Assembly: GCA_947379895.1 (NCBI GenBank) | Contig: CANCPA010000002.1 | Span: forward strand, 1-64,000 | Source: Chitinophagaceae bacterium | GTDB lineage: Bacteria > Bacteroidota > Bacteroidia > Chitinophagales > Chitinophagaceae | Reading direction: 5' to 3' | Length of the DNA stretch: 64,000 nt | Shown: piece after piece, positions 52,494-62,421 of the stretch | How the letters are laid out: the number at the start of each line of letters is the position of its first letter | How positions within the stretch are numbered: position 1 is the stretch's first letter | Made by a program: the position numbers and the translations under genes | The notes under the pieces: model-generated | Databases searched by the model: none | What the model saw: the letters and a program-made list of their open reading frames with translations, nothing else | Told to the model about the DNA's origin: nothing

Positions 52494-53663
52494 TCACTCA
52501 TAACTCATAACTCCTTCCACTTCCACCAACAAATTCTCCCTACATATATCCGCCTCAACTATAATAGTAGGAACATTGCCAAAATGAGTTTTACAAATTG
52601 ATTCAACAATATCTATATCCTTCCTATTCCTTACATAAACTCTATAATTCAATATCCGTTGATTACTATTATCGCTCATTTTTAGGCTGCTGATAGTAGG
52701 GTTTTCTTTTGAAAGTAATGCATCAATCGCCCTGCAAACAAGTAGAGTCTGTTCCGAAATATTGTTTTCAAATACTGTTTTTTCATTCAGTATTGAGGCT
52801 GTTCCAGAAACATAGATAAGCCCCTCTTTATAATTATGGATACATTTTGCTCGTTCAAACTTCGGAGTGGTTTTATTTATTACAGTTGAGGTGGCACTAT
52901 CAGCAAGCATTTCTTTCGAATAGGCATGAGCATTAGTTTGAATAGGATTTGTAATTGGCAAAATGCAGGAGTTACTATTGTTTTTTAAGGCAATCAACTC
53001 TATGGTATAACCACCATTACGGGTGCCGATACCTGTGGCCGCTGGAAATCCATTCTTAAAATGAACCTTTGAATAATAGGAACTTCTGTAATCATTAAAT
53101 ATTTGATAGTTCTGAATCGCCTTACCATTTTTAGGGGTAATGGTAAAAATATCTTCTATATAATTCCATTGTCTAATGATATCGGAAAACTCAAATCCTT
53201 CTTTGATAAGCAATTCATTTACCACTTCAAAAACTAGGGATGTATTTTTTTCAAATGAAAGTTCAGAGAAACTATTGGCAGAAAGAATCAAATACTTGTC
53301 TAAAGAATCAATTAGCAGACCATAATTGATGCCTTTATAGTGATGAGTAGAATAGGAGTTGTTATTTGAGTCATTCAAAGACCAAACTTCAATGACTAAT
53401 GATTGTTCATTTTTAGGCGCCTGACTTATTAAACTAAAGGGAATAGTAATATTAGATGTTTCTAGTAAAGAAGTTAGTTTACCGTATTTGCTTTCATAAT
53501 CTACGATGGAACTGCATTTGTTGAAGACAGTTATTTTAAGGATTGTATGATTTGGGTCGTTGTTTATTAGTGTCAACTCTTCCAAGCACTTTCTCAAATC
53601 TGTGTCAAACGATTCACCTGATGTGTATTCAATATAGCTAATCTCTAAATTGTGTTGGTACAT
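52494..53663 (-). CDS. Rid/FkbO-Hyg5 chorismatase-like protein
   Basis: RQWNYIEDIF, YQIFNDYRSSYY, FPAATGIGTRNGGYTIELIA, FERAKCI, GLIYVSGTASILNEKT. Confidence 0.6.
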   Translation of the reverse strand: MYQHNLEISYIEYTSGESFDTDLRKCLEELTLINNDPNHTILKITVFNKCSSIVDYESKYGKLTSLLETSNITIPFSLISQAPKNEQSLVIEVWSLNDSNNNSYSTHHYKGINYGLLIDSLDKYLILSANSFSELSFEKNTSLVFEVVNELLIKEGFEFSDIIRQWNYIEDIFTITPKNGKAIQNYQIFNDYRSSYYSKVHFKNGFPAATGIGTRNGGYTIELIALKNNSNSCILPITNPIQTNAHAYSKEMLADSATSTVINKTTPKFERAKCIHNYKEGLIYVSGTASILNEKTVFENNISEQTLLVCRAIDALLSKENPTISSLKMSDNSNQRILNYRVYVRNRKDIDIVESICKTHFGNVPTIIVEADICRENLLVEVEGVMSYE

Positions 53664-54003
53664 ATCCCCACATTTTTTAGTGGGATTGAATAATTTGATA
53701 AACGTTTAATTTCGGATCTGTTATTTATAGAATTTTTGTGAATACATTTAAATTACTACAAAATAAATTTATAATTTCCTTCTATTGTTGATGCTGAATA
53801 TTGTTAATGAAAGTTGATTTTCGAAAGCTTTTTTTGATTGTAAGTAACTAGCTCAAATTGCTTTGACAAGTTACCATTCAATGATTCATATTTGATCTAT
53901 TTTAAACAAAAATAGACTGTCATTTACCGATTTGTAAGCAATTTAACAATACACAAGAAAACGTTGCCGCATATTTGCATATCTGATTATAAAAATAAAA
54001 ATT

Positions 54004-54705
54004 ATGAAGCGTACATTATCAGGTTATTTTTCGATGTTGATATTAGTAACAACAATACTATCTTGTCATAAGAATGCTGTTGTTGTAAACAATAATAACT
54101 ATACAGTTAATAATAATACAGATTCAAGTTTAATGCCATTAAAGGCAGGTAATCAGTGGATATACCTAGATTCTACTTTTAAAAGTACGAACGTTGTAGA
54201 TACAGTTGTTACAGATACTGCCTATACTACAAGTCAGGTATATTCAACCAATCAATTACCTGGATATACATTTGTAGGTTATTGGGATCCAGGTTGGTTT
54301 AATCAATTCCTTTATATGGGAAATGCAGTTGACCAAAATGGATATCAGTATGTTTTGACAGTTGATAGTTCATCTGCACCTTACTATTACTATACTTTTG
54401 AAACTGTTCCTTATGATAATTATTCTCTAGGACATTCTATTGATTCTGTTTCCAACCGAACTTGTGCAACAAACATTAATTATTATGGCTATTCAACTCG
54501 AACAAACATCAACGGTTATTCTTGTTTGAAAAATAAAGTTGTTTATACGAATTGTAGTAATACTGTTACTGAAGTTGTTAATACTTATTTCTATCCAAAA
54601 GTTGGTTTTGTTCGTATGGAAGATTATTTACAAGATACTACTCAAGTAGGAAAGCCACTTTTCCTGCAGTATTCACACACTTTAAAACAGTTTATTCCTA
54701 AATAA
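54004..54705 (+). CDS. Putative lipoprotein
   Basis: MKRTLSGYFSMLILVTTILSCHKNA lipobox. Confidence 0.7.
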   Translation: MKRTLSGYFSMLILVTTILSCHKNAVVVNNNNYTVNNNTDSSLMPLKAGNQWIYLDSTFKSTNVVDTVVTDTAYTTSQVYSTNQLPGYTFVGYWDPGWFNQFLYMGNAVDQNGYQYVLTVDSSSAPYYYYTFETVPYDNYSLGHSIDSVSNRTCATNINYYGYSTRTNINGYSCLKNKVVYTNCSNTVTEVVNTYFYPKVGFVRMEDYLQDTTQVGKPLFLQYSHTLKQFIPK

Positions 54706-54721
54706 TTATTCATTGTAACAT

Positions 54722-54758
54722 AAAAAAGGTCTCCACTTAATGTGTGAGACCTTTTTTT
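54722..54758. terminator. Hairpin terminator
   Basis: AAAAAAGGTCTCcAC...GTGTGAGACCTTTTTTT. Confidence 0.78.
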
Positions 54759-55081
54759 ATTCATTGCAATATGATAAGTCATTTTACAGATTCTAAAATT
54801 AAAATTGTGATTTATTAATTCTATTTCGTTTACGTAAACGGATTCCTAAACACCATGATAATAAAGTAACTTTTAACTATAAAAAGAAAGACATTAAATA
54901 GTTGTTTACCTGATAATAGTCATTATACTTCTAGTCAGAATGTCTCACATTTGCACTTTCAAATTTGTTGATGAGGTTAATTTCAAATTTAAGTGAAGTA
55001 AATTGAGTAAATACTATAATTTATGAGCTCTGTTTTGTGAAATGAACTTTATATAACAAATTTTAATATAAAATTATCTAT

Positions 55082-57169
55082 ATGAGTAATGCAATTTATA
55101 TCGCAACAAATCAGCCCTATAGTGGGAAATCGGTATTAGCCTTAGGACTATTGAACATGCTTTCGGGTAAAACAAGGAAAGTCGCTTATTTTAAACCTAT
55201 TATTTATCGACCAAATGAGCATGTAGAGGATTATCATATTAAAATGATTTCCTCTCATTTTAAATTCAACATACCCTACGAATCCATGTATGCCTTTACC
55301 CGTGAAGAAGTATTACAGCATAGAGCAGCGGGAAATGATGCATTTGTAATTGATACTATCATCGAAAAGTTTAAAATTTTAGAAGAACAGAGTGATTTCG
55401 TAGTGGTAGAAGGAACAGATTTTTTGAAGGACGGCGTTTCCTTTGATTTTGATGCCAATATAGCTATTGCTAAAAACTTAGGAATTCCTGTTATTTTATT
55501 GGTTAGTGGTGAAGATTCTACATTAGAGGAGACTTCAAATAATTTACTCGCAGCATCCAAGGGTTTTAGTGATAAGGAAATTCAAGTTTTAGCCGCAGTT
55601 GTTAATAAAGCGAATCCAGCTTTAATTGATTCTCTTAAATATACCCTTGATAATTTGTTACCTAAAGACATCTTATTAAGTATAATTCCTAGCGATAAGA
55701 ATCTCGATAATCCAACAATGAAAGAGATAACTGAATCCATTAATGGAGTTGTATTATTAGGAAAAGAAAAGCTTTCGAATCAAGTAGATAAATCAATTGT
55801 GGGTGCCATGCAATTGAATAATCTGTTATTGAGACTAGTTGAAAATACATTGATTGTTACTCCTGGAGATAGGGGCGATATTATTTTGGCAGCGATGCAA
55901 GCTAATTTGTCTTCAAATTACCCAAAAGTTGCAGGACTGATTCTTACAGGGGGTCTTGAACCAGAACCTCCAATACTAAGGTTGATTGCAGGCCTAGAGA
56001 CTGTAGTACCTGTTATTCAAGTTCAAACAGGAACTTTTGAGACGGTTGCCAATATTAGTAATACACAATCTAGAATTAGTATTGATAATGTAAGGAAAAT
56101 AGAATTAGCCATTCACACTTTTGATAAATATATTAATGTAGGCGGATTGGAAGAAAAGATTAAGACTTTCCATTCAACGGGTATCACTCCGCACATGTTC
56201 CAATATCAAATGGTTAAAAGGGCTAAGAGTCAGAAAAAGCATATTGTTTTAGCTGAGGGAAATGATGATCGAGTATTGATTGCTGCTGCGAGATTATTAC
56301 AGCAAGATGTAGTATCCTTAACAATCTTAGGGGATAATGAAGAAATAGAAGCTTCATTTAAACGATTGAATCTTTCTTTCTCAAGAGAAAATGTATCAAT
56401 CATAAATCCTTTGAAGTCCCCTGACTTTGAAAGATATTCTGAAACACTATATGAACTACGGAAATCCAAAAATGTTACCCTAGAAATGGCAAGGGATATG
56501 ATTTCGGATGTATCGTATTATGGAACTATGATGGTTTATTTAGGTGATGCTGATGGAATGGTATCAGGTGCTGTACATACTACACAGCATACAATTCGTC
56601 CAGCCTTGCAGTTTGTAAAAACCAAACCCGGAATTCAAACAGTATCTTCTGTCTTCTTTATGTGTTTGGAGGATAGAGTTTGTGTATTTGGAGATTGTGC
56701 GGTGAATCCTAATCCTACTGCCGAGCAATTGGCAGAAATAGCCATCTCTGCTGCAGAAAGTAGTATATCATTTGGCATTGAACCATTAATTGCTATGTTA
56801 TCCTATTCTTCAGGAACATCAGGAGTAGGAGAGGACGTTGAAAAGGTGAGAAGGGCAACTGAAATTGTAAAAGAAAAGAGACCCGACTTGAAAGTGGAAG
56901 GTCCTATTCAATATGATGCAGCTGTTGACCCTGTAGTAGGTAAACAAAAAATGCCTAATTCACCTGTAGCAGGTCAGGCAAGTGTGTTGATTTTCCCTGA
57001 TTTAAATACAGGAAATAATACATATAAGGCTGTACAAAGAGAAACTGGTGCTTTGGCAATTGGTCCAATGTTGCAAGGGCTTAATAAGCCTGTGAATGAT
57101 TTAAGTAGGGGATGTACTATGGAAGACATCTTCAATACTGTAGTCATTACAGCAATTCAAGCGCAATAA
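55082..57169 (+). CDS. pta: Phosphate acetyltransferase (long form with DRTGG-like domain)
   Basis: IYIATNQPYSGKSVLALGLLN N-terminal P-loop-like domain; AEGNDDRVLIAAARLLQ; C-term DGMVSGAVHTTQHTIRPALQFVKTKPG; followed by ackA. Confidence 0.93.
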   Translation: MSNAIYIATNQPYSGKSVLALGLLNMLSGKTRKVAYFKPIIYRPNEHVEDYHIKMISSHFKFNIPYESMYAFTREEVLQHRAAGNDAFVIDTIIEKFKILEEQSDFVVVEGTDFLKDGVSFDFDANIAIAKNLGIPVILLVSGEDSTLEETSNNLLAASKGFSDKEIQVLAAVVNKANPALIDSLKYTLDNLLPKDILLSIIPSDKNLDNPTMKEITESINGVVLLGKEKLSNQVDKSIVGAMQLNNLLLRLVENTLIVTPGDRGDIILAAMQANLSSNYPKVAGLILTGGLEPEPPILRLIAGLETVVPVIQVQTGTFETVANISNTQSRISIDNVRKIELAIHTFDKYINVGGLEEKIKTFHSTGITPHMFQYQMVKRAKSQKKHIVLAEGNDDRVLIAAARLLQQDVVSLTILGDNEEIEASFKRLNLSFSRENVSIINPLKSPDFERYSETLYELRKSKNVTLEMARDMISDVSYYGTMMVYLGDADGMVSGAVHTTQHTIRPALQFVKTKPGIQTVSSVFFMCLEDRVCVFGDCAVNPNPTAEQLAEIAISAAESSISFGIEPLIAMLSYSSGTSGVGEDVEKVRRATEIVKEKRPDLKVEGPIQYDAAVDPVVGKQKMPNSPVAGQASVLIFPDLNTGNNTYKAVQRETGALAIGPMLQGLNKPVNDLSRGCTMEDIFNTVVITAIQAQ

Positions 57170-57274
57170 AGTGAAGCGTTGTGAGTTATGATTGATGAGC
57201 TTTTCAGAAGTAACTTATCACTCATTGCTCATATTTCATCACTAACAATTATAACTCATAACTAAATTTTAAAT

Positions 57275-58477
57275 ATGCAAATTTTCGTAGTCAACTGTGG
57301 TAGTAGTTCTATTAAATATCGATTATTGTCAATGCCTGAAGCAACACTAGTTTGTAGTGGTTTGGTAGAAAGAATAGGTCTCGAGGGTACCATTCTTATT
57401 CATAAAGTTTATAAGGGTGAAGAGGAAATTGTTATTAAAAAAGAAACTGGAGATAAGAATCATGCAGAAGCACTCGCTTCGGTAGTAAGCGTGATGATGG
57501 ATAAAGAATCAGGGGTTATCAGTTCGCCTGATGAAATTGCACTTGTAGGTCATCGGGTTCTTCACGGTGGGGATGTATTTACTAAAACAATCATTGTAGA
57601 TGAGGCAGTAAAAGCACAAATCAAGAAATTATTTCCGCTTGGACCATTACATCTTCCTGCAAATCTGACTGGAATAGAAGTGTCAGAAAAGTTGTTTGTT
57701 AAGGCAAAACAAATAGCAGTTTTCGATACGGCTTTCCATCAAACCTTGCCTGATTATGCTTATCGTTATGCAATTAGTCCTGAATATTACAAGAATTATG
57801 GTGTGAGGGTGTATGGTTTTCATGGAACAAGTCATAAGTATGTATCTGAAAAAGCTGCTGCTTACCTAGGCAATTCGAATGCTAAAATCATCACTATTCA
57901 TTTAGGTAATGGTTGCAGCATGGATGCTGTGAATGGTGGTAGATGTGTAGATACCTCTATGGGATTAGGCCCTTTGAGTGGCTTGATTATGGGTACAAGA
58001 TGTGGCGATATTGATCCTTCTGTAGTCTTTCATTTAATTGAACAGACAGGATTAACTGCAGTTCAGATCCAAGACATACTTAATAAAAAGAGTGGTATGT
58101 TAGGCTTATGTGGAAATAGCGATATGCGTGATATAAAAGCCGCTATAAAAAATGGAGACGAAGCGTCAACACTAGCCTATAAGATGTATGCGTATCGAAT
58201 TAAAAAATATGTGGGATCCTATCTTGCTGTTTTAAATGGAGCAGATGCCATTGTATTTACAGGTGGTATAGGTGAAAATGACGGTGCTATCAGACAATTA
58301 TGTATGGAAGGATTGGAATATGCGGGTATCAGTTATTCGGAAGAGGCGACTAAAAAGTCGGAGGATGGAATTAAGGAATATCAAACTGCTCAATCAAAGG
58401 TTAAAATATTAGTAGTACCTACTAATGAAGAATTAGAGATTGCACATCAATGTCATGAACTCGCAATTAGTGGATAG
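57275..58477 (+). CDS. ackA: Acetate kinase
   Basis: VVNCGSSSIKYRLL, VFDTAFHQTLPDYAYRYA, YGFHGTSHKYV, TIHLGNGCSMDAV. Confidence 0.96.
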   Translation: MQIFVVNCGSSSIKYRLLSMPEATLVCSGLVERIGLEGTILIHKVYKGEEEIVIKKETGDKNHAEALASVVSVMMDKESGVISSPDEIALVGHRVLHGGDVFTKTIIVDEAVKAQIKKLFPLGPLHLPANLTGIEVSEKLFVKAKQIAVFDTAFHQTLPDYAYRYAISPEYYKNYGVRVYGFHGTSHKYVSEKAAAYLGNSNAKIITIHLGNGCSMDAVNGGRCVDTSMGLGPLSGLIMGTRCGDIDPSVVFHLIEQTGLTAVQIQDILNKKSGMLGLCGNSDMRDIKAAIKNGDEASTLAYKMYAYRIKKYVGSYLAVLNGADAIVFTGGIGENDGAIRQLCMEGLEYAGISYSEEATKKSEDGIKEYQTAQSKVKILVVPTNEELEIAHQCHELAISG

Positions 58478-58526
58478 ATATTAGTTTTTAGTATTGCTTT
58501 CAGCTGAGTTATAAATCAGATACAAG

Positions 58527-58568
58527 ATAAAGGTGCGATTATTATTAAAATAATTATCGCACCTTTAT
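58527..58568. terminator. Hairpin terminator between convergent genes
   Basis: ATAAAGGTGCGATTATTA / TAATTATCGCACCTTTAT. Confidence 0.75.
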
Positions 58569-58596
58569 TATTTAGTTGTTTTCTAATCACTAACCA

Positions 58597-59061
58597 CTAA
58601 TTACTAGCTATAAGCTTACTTAAACTTCTGTAAGTATAAGTAAAACAAATATGCCTTCTTGCATATCTTGCTTGTGCAGGTGCATTTACCATATTTACAT
58701 AAGTATTTTTTGGCACACCATGATATTCGTAACTATTACCGTCTGAAAACTCTATCTTTAGGATTTCATCCTTGTAATGAAAATCATCAATACCTGCATG
58801 ATTAATCGTTTCTTTATATTGATCTAAAGACTCGGCTATCGTTTCGGGCGCAATACTTACTAGGAAATGGTATGCCTCAATGATTTTCTTACTTTTTTCT
58901 TCTGCGTGACGTTTCCCGTCTTCAGTGTTTTGTTCAGGGTCTTCCTGTAATTTATCGGGATGATATTCCTTCATTAAATTTCTATAGGCAGATTTTAATT
59001 CCCTTAAATCTGATTTTTTCTCAACACCTAATAACCTTCTGTAATAGTCAATTTTTTTCAT
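58597..59061 (-). CDS. J-domain protein with C-terminal KTSC domain
   Basis: YYRRLLGVEKKSDLRELKSAYRNLMKEYHPDKL; EFSDGNSYEYHGVPKNTYVNMVNAPAQARYARRHI; start reassigned to 59061. Confidence 0.78.
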   Translation of the reverse strand: MKKIDYYRRLLGVEKKSDLRELKSAYRNLMKEYHPDKLQEDPEQNTEDGKRHAEEKSKKIIEAYHFLVSIAPETIAESLDQYKETINHAGIDDFHYKDEILKIEFSDGNSYEYHGVPKNTYVNMVNAPAQARYARRHICFTYTYRSLSKLIASN

Positions 59062-59155
59062 AAAGGTGGCGAAGATAGGGGTTTGAAAACATCTTGGGAT
59101 AAAGGAAATATTGTTGTATATAGTTTTCCCAATTTGACAAATTATTAAAAACAAC

Positions 59156-59314
59156 GTTACTAATCAAGTATTTTACCACAAGGTTCACAGGGTTTTGAAC
59201 AAAGCAACATAAGAAAAATTATTCTTTTTGGGTACTTACCTGCCATTATTTAATAAGAACTCCTTGTGTTCCTAGTTTTCTTCCTTGACTTTGTGCTAAA
59301 ACCTACTAGGTAAC
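59156..59314. mobile_element. Diverged MITE-like family 1 copy
   Basis: GTTACTAATCAAGTATTTTACCACAAGG...CTTTGTGCTAAAACCTACTAGGTAAC. Confidence 0.5.
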
Positions 59315-59323
59315 AAATCAATC

Positions 59324-59674
59324 TTAAAAGTACACATCCTCAATGAAAAATATCTCTTCTCCTTTGTTAGTCATCATAATAGCTATCACATCAAATTGTA
59401 GTAACTCCCATTCTTTATGTAGAGTAATATAAGCGGAGGCCGCAACTTTTAAATGGTTCATTTTAGCTTGAGAAATACTTTCTTCGGGAAGGCCATATTT
59501 TAGGTTAGTCCTTGTTTTGACTTCTACAAAATGTATTTTTTTATCCAAACTAGCAATGATATCTACTTCAAGATGCTTGTGTCTCCAGTTTCTTTCAATA
59601 ATGTTAAATCCTTTTGATTCCAAAAAAAATGTAGCAATATCTTCTCCTTTTTCTCCAACTTCTTTTTTCTTCAT
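59324..59674 (-). CDS. YraN family (UPF0102) endonuclease-like protein
   Basis: GEKGEDIATFFLESKGFNIIERNWRHKHLEVDIIASLDKKIHFVEVKTR. Confidence 0.88.
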   Translation of the reverse strand: MKKKEVGEKGEDIATFFLESKGFNIIERNWRHKHLEVDIIASLDKKIHFVEVKTRTNLKYGLPEESISQAKMNHLKVAASAYITLHKEWELLQFDVIAIMMTNKGEEIFFIEDVYF

Positions 59675-59701
59675 GTATATTCGACTTTTTAAATAATTTT
59701 T

Positions 59702-60910
59702 ATGACTCTTTCAGGAAAAACATTCCATCTTAAAGGTAAAGTACAACATTATGCATGGGGTGGTACCAATTATATACCACAATTACTTGGAATAGACAAT
59801 AAGGACCATAAACCTTGTGCAGAATATTGGATGGGTGCTCATCCTTCGGCTTCATCAGTAATTTCCGATGGTGAAAATTCTATCTCACTTAACGAATATA
59901 TTGTAAATAATCCCTCCGAAACCATTACTGACAAAGTATTCAATCGGTTTGGTGAATTACCTTATCTTTTTAAGATTTTAGATGTAAAAGAAATGTTGTC
60001 TATTCAAGTACATCCTACCAAAATTGAGGCAGAAAAAGGATTCGACGCTGAAGAAGCGGCAGGTATTCCTATAAATGCACCTCATAGAAACTATAAGGAT
60101 AGAAATCATAAGCCTGAAGTCATGATTGCACTGAGTGATTTTTGGCTATTGCATGGCTTTAAATCGTTTTTAAAAATAGAACAGACACTTTTAGATGTCA
60201 AGGAGTTTAATGTATTGATTGCCCTCTTCAGAGCGGATGGATTGAAAGGGCTTTATAAGTTTGTGATGGAAATGGAACAATTTGATATTGATTCATTATT
60301 TACTTCTTTAGTGGAACGAGAAGTTAGGAGAAAAAATAATAACGAATTAACTAAGGCTGAACCGGGATGGTGGGTCGCTAAATTGTTTGAAGATGGACAG
60401 CCTATTAAAAATATTGATAGAGGCATATTCTCTATTTACTTTTTTAATATTGTTAATGCAAAGCCTGGTCAAGCCGTGTTTCAGGGTGCAGGTGTTCCAC
60501 ATGCCTATTTAGAGGGACAAAACGTAGAGTTAATGGCTAATAGCGATAATGTATTACGTGGGGGATTGACACCTAAGCATATAGATGTGCCTGAATTGAT
60601 GAAGCATACTTCCTTTGAACCTGTAATACCCAATGTAATGCAAGGAGATGACTTAGGCAATTGCGAAAAATTATATCCTTGCCCTGTACCTGATTTTGGT
60701 ATTAAGAAAATTAGTTTACATAATAACAGTCATGAATCAGTGGCAAATTCTTTAGAAATAATTATTGCTATAGAAGGAGGGGCTGTGGTAAATAGTAGTA
60801 GAAATACAGTCATTAAACAAGGAGAAGCAATTGTGTTTTTACCGGGAGAGGAATATAAAATTGAATCATCTGGTAATGCAGTTTTATATAAGGCGTTTGT
60901 GCCTGTGTAG
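59702..60910 (+). CDS. manA: Mannose-6-phosphate isomerase, class I
   Basis: LKGKVQHYAWGGTNYIPQLLG, AEYWMGAHPSA, LSIQVHPTK, GVPHAYLEGQNVELMANSDNVLRGGLTPKHID. Confidence 0.94.
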   Translation: MTLSGKTFHLKGKVQHYAWGGTNYIPQLLGIDNKDHKPCAEYWMGAHPSASSVISDGENSISLNEYIVNNPSETITDKVFNRFGELPYLFKILDVKEMLSIQVHPTKIEAEKGFDAEEAAGIPINAPHRNYKDRNHKPEVMIALSDFWLLHGFKSFLKIEQTLLDVKEFNVLIALFRADGLKGLYKFVMEMEQFDIDSLFTSLVEREVRRKNNNELTKAEPGWWVAKLFEDGQPIKNIDRGIFSIYFFNIVNAKPGQAVFQGAGVPHAYLEGQNVELMANSDNVLRGGLTPKHIDVPELMKHTSFEPVIPNVMQGDDLGNCEKLYPCPVPDFGIKKISLHNNSHESVANSLEIIIAIEGGAVVNSSRNTVIKQGEAIVFLPGEEYKIESSGNAVLYKAFVPV

Positions 60911-61193
60911 GTTGCAAATTCAGGTTACGGTATTTAGGTAGCAGGTTACTATTAAATCGGTAAAGATTTCAGGTAATTTATTAGTATTCATTTAATAATT
61001 TGATTTGTGAGTTGAAATAAAGTTGGATAATTGTGAGCCAAGTAATTAGTAACCTGTAACTATTAGCTTGAATCCTGCATTTAGTTACTTAATTTAATTA
61101 GGGGATATCATACAATATGTTTACTTCTCAAGTTTTTATTAGAAGTTTTTGTTTAGTTATTTTGAGAATAAATAGAGGAATATAGTATTTCAT

Positions 61194-61403
61194 CAAAAGT
61201 CTAGTACTTTGGCCAAACTTTATAGAGTTTTGACCCAAAAGTCTAGTACTTTGGCCCAACTTTATAGAGTTTTGAGCCAAAAGTCTAGTACTTTAGCCCA
61301 AAAGTCTAGAGTTTTGACCCAAAAGACTAGAACTTTGGCTCAAAAGACTAGAGTTTTGGCCTAAAACTCTAGAACTTTGACTCAAAAGACTAGAACTTTG
61401 AAC
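61194..61403. repeat. 21-bp palindromic tandem array D (10 units of exactly 21 bp)
   Basis: Units CAAAAGTCTAGTACTTTGGCC, AAACTTTATAGAGTTTTGACC, CAACTTTATAGAGTTTTGAGC, CAAAAGACTAGAACTTTGGCT etc. Confidence 0.93.
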
Positions 61404-61796
61404 TTACTTCTAATACAGTTGGCTTTAAGTCATATAGTTTTGAATAAATACCAAGTGAATTTAAGAGATGACTATATTTTGCCGAACTATTCATATATAC
61501 ATTAACAGAAATAGTCATATTGCCGCTATTTAATCCTCAAACTTATTATTGACTTAATGAAGTTTATAAATTTCAAGTGTTTGTTGGTTTATCAACAAAT
61601 TTTTATTTAGCATCTTTATAAGTACAAATTTATTTCTTATTTAAAAATGAAAATCATTGAATAATTAACAAGAAAAGCTAATTAGTAGTTTCAAAATAGT
61701 TTGGATTTCATTCATTTATCCCCATCATTTAATTATCTGAACAAAAAACTTTTTTCTAAAATAGATTTACTCCTATTTTTGTTTCAAATATTAAAA

Positions 61797-62366
61797 ATGA
61801 AGTTGAACTACAAGCTGTTATTATTCTCTGTTCTGTTGGTTTTAGTCAGTACCCTTTCTAAACTGTTCTTTGCCTCTAAATTAGAATGGTCAGGATTTTC
61901 TCCAATAGTGGCAATTGCACTTTTTGCAGGAATGATGATAAAGGATAAATCTACCTCTTTTTTATTGCCTCTTATTTCATTATTCTTCAGTGATATCATC
62001 ATTGAAGTATTATTCCGATTCAAATTGTTCCCATTTGAAGGTTTATATTCCTACCAACTTCTAAATTACTTATTATTACTGTGTACTACGTTAATAGGTT
62101 GGATTTTAAAGGGAAAGCAAATCAATAGAATATTGACAGCTTCATTTGTTGCTCCGACTCTATTTTTTCTTTTATCAAATATTAGTGTTTGGGCTTTTTC
62201 AACTCCACTAATGTATCCACAGACAAGTGCAGGTTTACTTGAATGTTTGATTGCAGGCATTCCCTTTTATGGTCACTCATTGATGGCGACATTTATTTTT
62301 GTTCCTATTTTATTGGTTTCATATAACTATATCACCAATAAATCTAACAGTTTATTGATGTCCTAA
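61797..62366 (+). CDS. DUF6580-like integral membrane protein
   Basis: SGFSPIVAIALFAGMMIKDKSTSFLLPLISLFFSDIIIEVLF; likely start MKLNYKLLL at 61797. Confidence 0.65.
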   Translation: MKLNYKLLLFSVLLVLVSTLSKLFFASKLEWSGFSPIVAIALFAGMMIKDKSTSFLLPLISLFFSDIIIEVLFRFKLFPFEGLYSYQLLNYLLLLCTTLIGWILKGKQINRILTASFVAPTLFFLLSNISVWAFSTPLMYPQTSAGLLECLIAGIPFYGHSLMATFIFVPILLVSYNYITNKSNSLLMS

Positions 62367-62388
62367 AATATTTGTTAATACATTTAAT

Positions 62389-62421
62389 AAACGGGATTCC
62401 ATGTTTTTTGGGAACCCGTTT
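62389..62421. terminator. Hairpin terminator
   Basis: AAACGGGATTCC...GGGAACCCGTTT followed by TTAATTT. Confidence 0.65.

Noticed and set aside
57180-57265. GTTATGAGTTATGA-type inverted repeat between pta and ackA
   Set aside because: Common short intergenic dyad repeat of Bacteroidota-type genomes; no TSD or distinctive structure, not unusual enough to call.
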